Source of the DNA: Prevotella sp.
GTDB taxonomy: Bacteria > Bacteroidota > Bacteroidia > Bacteroidales > Dysgonomonadaceae
Assembly (NCBI GenBank): GCA_031263965.1
Contig: JAISES010000303.1
Span: forward strand, 1-6,821
DNA: 6,821 bases
Direction of reading: 5' to 3'
The position numbers were made by a program, and so were the translations under genes. Every line of letters begins with the position of its first letter. Positions within the stretch are counted from its first letter, which is position 1. The notes below the pieces were generated by a model. The model worked only from the letters and a program-made list of their open reading frames with translations. It made no database searches and was not told the origin of the DNA. This document shows positions 5,248 through 6,821 of the stretch, piece after piece.

Positions 5248-6821
5248 ATGGAAAATAATTTTTCGCAAAGAGTTCGCAAAATCATGACTTACAGTCGTGA
5301 GGAGGCCGGACGTCTACAGACAAACTATCTTGCGCCGGAACATTTGATGCTTGGGATTCTCCGCAATGGAGAGGGATTAGCCATACAGGCATTGAAAGAT
5401 TTCGGTATAGATTTACTAAAGTTAAAAGACAATATTGATAATAACATATTAAGGCAGCAGGAGGATGCATACCCAAACAGTGAAATCGTATTAAACAAAA
5501 GCACTGAAAAGATTTTGAAGATGAGCATATTGGAGGCCAGGTTAACCAGAAATCAGGAAACTGATTCCGAACACCTTCTTCTGGCTATACTAAAAGATCA
5601 TGACAATGTGGCTGCGATGCTGTTGGAAGGATATCATATGGATTATATCGGAACGTTTACCTATATTAAAAGTATGGGTGACATTATACACAACAATAAA
5701 CAGTCGCCTCGTATGGGTGCTGATTTTACAGATGACGACGAAGATGAAGATGAAGTTGTAAGCGGAAATTCAAATGTAGGTACACAATCGCGTCAGGCAA
5801 CAGACACACCCGTTCTTGACAATTTTGGTACGGATATGACCAAAGCAGCTATGGACAACAAATTAGATCCGATAGTCGGCCGCGAAAAGGAAATAGAACG
5901 TTTGGCGCAAATACTTAGCCGCCGCAAAAAGAATAACCCTATACTGATAGGAGAACCCGGTGTAGGCAAATCGGCTATAGTAGAAGGACTCGCCCTGCGT
6001 ATTACTCAAAAAAAGGTATCGCGCGTACTATTCGATAAACGTGTGATAGCTCTCGATATGGCTTCGGTTGTTGCCGGCACAAAATACCGCGGACAATTTG
6101 AAGAGCGTATCAAAGCTATATTGAACGAACTATCGAAGAACCCGAATATAATTCTGTTCATCGACGAGATACATACAATTGTGGGCGCAGGCGGCGCTAC
6201 CGGATCCCTGGATGCTGCAAACATGCTGAAACCGGCGCTGGCACGCGGCGAGATACAATGTATCGGTGCTACAACACTGGATGAATATCGTAAGAATATA
6301 GAAAAAGACGGAGCCTTGGAGCGCCGTTTCCAAAAAGTTATGGTAGACCCTACCACAGCTTGGGAAACTTTGCAAATATTACACAACATCAAGGACAGAT
6401 ACGAAGAACATCACAATGTAAAATATACAGAAGATGCTCTTGATGCCTGTGTAAAACTGACCGACAGGTATATTACAGACCGCAACTTCCCGGATAAGGC
6501 TATTGATGCCATGGACGAATCGGGATCGCGTATGCACATTGCCAACATACAGGTGCCTAAAGAGATAGAAGATATCGAAGCCGAACTAAATAGTATAATA
6601 GAGCAAAAAGGCGAAGCTGTTAAAGCACAGAAGTATGAATTAGCGGCCAGTTTCCGTGACACGCAACGACAATTGGCGGCTAAACTGGAAAATGCGGAAG
6701 CAGAATGGAAAGCTTCATTGAAAGAGAAGCCGGAAACAGTAGATGCAGAGATGGTTGCAGCTGTAGTTTCTATGATGTCGGGTATACCTGTACAGCGAAT
6801 CGGCGAATCGGAAGGGCTTAA
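5248..6821 (+). CDS. clpC: ClpC-type AAA+ unfoldase, ATP-binding subunit of Clp protease (partial, C-terminus cut by window edge)
   Basis: An open frame of 524 codons running off the right edge. Clp_N double repeat: first half near residues 5-60 ([33 protein letters not shown]), second near 85-145 ([27 protein letters not shown]). An acidic linker TDDDEDEDE lies at 161-169. AAA+ domain D1 starts near 190, with Walker A GEPGVGKS (235-242), pore-region [12 protein letters not shown] (276-287), Walker B IILFIDE (301-307), sensor GATT (340-343) and arginine finger ERR (358-360). The middle domain with a UVR-like segment ([13 protein letters not shown]) is about 440-492, followed by the lead-in to D2 ([12 protein letters not shown], 511-522). 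The middle domain is short, as in ClpC rather than ClpB. Role: unfolds damaged or tagged proteins in the cytoplasm and feeds them to ClpP. Family members are about 820-860 residues, so the second AAA+ domain is outside the window. The ATG at 5248 gives the standard N-terminus and lies about 30 bp after a -7 box. There is no Shine-Dalgarno, as is usual in Bacteroidota. Confidence 0.96.
   Translation, partial: MENNFSQRVRKIMTYSREEAGRLQTNYLAPEHLMLGILRNGEGLAIQALKDFGIDLLKLKDNIDNNILRQQEDAYPNSEIVLNKSTEKILKMSILEARLTRNQETDSEHLLLAILKDHDNVAAMLLEGYHMDYIGTFTYIKSMGDIIHNNKQSPRMGADFTDDDEDEDEVVSGNSNVGTQSRQATDTPVLDNFGTDMTKAAMDNKLDPIVGREKEIERLAQILSRRKKNNPILIGEPGVGKSAIVEGLALRITQKKVSRVLFDKRVIALDMASVVAGTKYRGQFEERIKAILNELSKNPNIILFIDEIHTIVGAGGATGSLDAANMLKPALARGEIQCIGATTLDEYRKNIEKDGALERRFQKVMVDPTTAWETLQILHNIKDRYEEHHNVKYTEDALDACVKLTDRYITDRNFPDKAIDAMDESGSRMHIANIQVPKEIEDIEAELNSIIEQKGEAVKAQKYELAASFRDTQRQLAAKLENAEAEWKASLKEKPETVDAEMVAAVVSMMSGIPVQRIGESEGL

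Noticed and set aside
5282..6662. Several minus-strand frames of 64-128 codons
   Set aside because: All are antisense to clpC, whose motifs are intact on the plus strand. Their Ser/Cys-rich translations are typical of reversed coding DNA.

Overview
The window looks like chromosomal DNA of a Bacteroidota bacterium, most likely order Bacteroidales. The reasons are a SusC/RagA-type TonB-dependent transporter with an STN extension, the ECF sigma / FecR-type anti-sigma pair beside it, AT-rich intergenic DNA, starts without Shine-Dalgarno sequences, and several promoters matching the Bacteroidetes consensus TTTG-N(19-21)-TAnnTTTG. The genus cannot be settled from this stretch; a low-GC Bacteroidales such as Dysgonomonas would fit.

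Left part (1-4591, all minus strand): a regulatory and uptake cassette transcribed right to left. An ECF sigma-70 factor (4591-4028) is followed by a single-pass FecR-type anti-sigma (3942-2983) and a SusC-like outer-membrane transporter (2773 to beyond the left edge; 924 residues visible, C-terminus missing). A SusD-like lipoprotein probably follows outside the window. By family precedent, ligand uptake through the transporter is sensed through its periplasmic STN domain by the FecR protein, which frees the sigma factor to transcribe the transporter operon. The substrate is not identifiable here.

The 209-bp FecR-SusC gap is more than a spacer. It holds a 20-bp sequence present twice (17/20 identical, 135 bp apart). 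It also holds a plus-strand intrinsic terminator with a plus-strand -7 box (TACATTTG) overlapping the susC start codon. Together these predict an RNA of about 90 nt antisense to the susC leader, in the arrangement described for DonS-type cis-antisense RNAs of Bacteroides polysaccharide-utilisation loci.

Middle (4592-5247): a 656-bp gene-free divergent region. It holds the sigma-operon promoter, whose -33 box sits inside one arm of a 70-bp nested inverted repeat. It also holds a predicted free-standing RNA of about 70 nt on the minus strand, with a consensus promoter, an 11-bp GNRA-capped terminator hairpin and six U. This second RNA carries the same 15-bp promoter-proximal sequence as the antisense RNA at susC.

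Right part (5248 to the right edge, plus strand): the first 524 residues of a ClpC-type AAA+ unfoldase, a housekeeping gene that appears unrelated to the uptake cassette.
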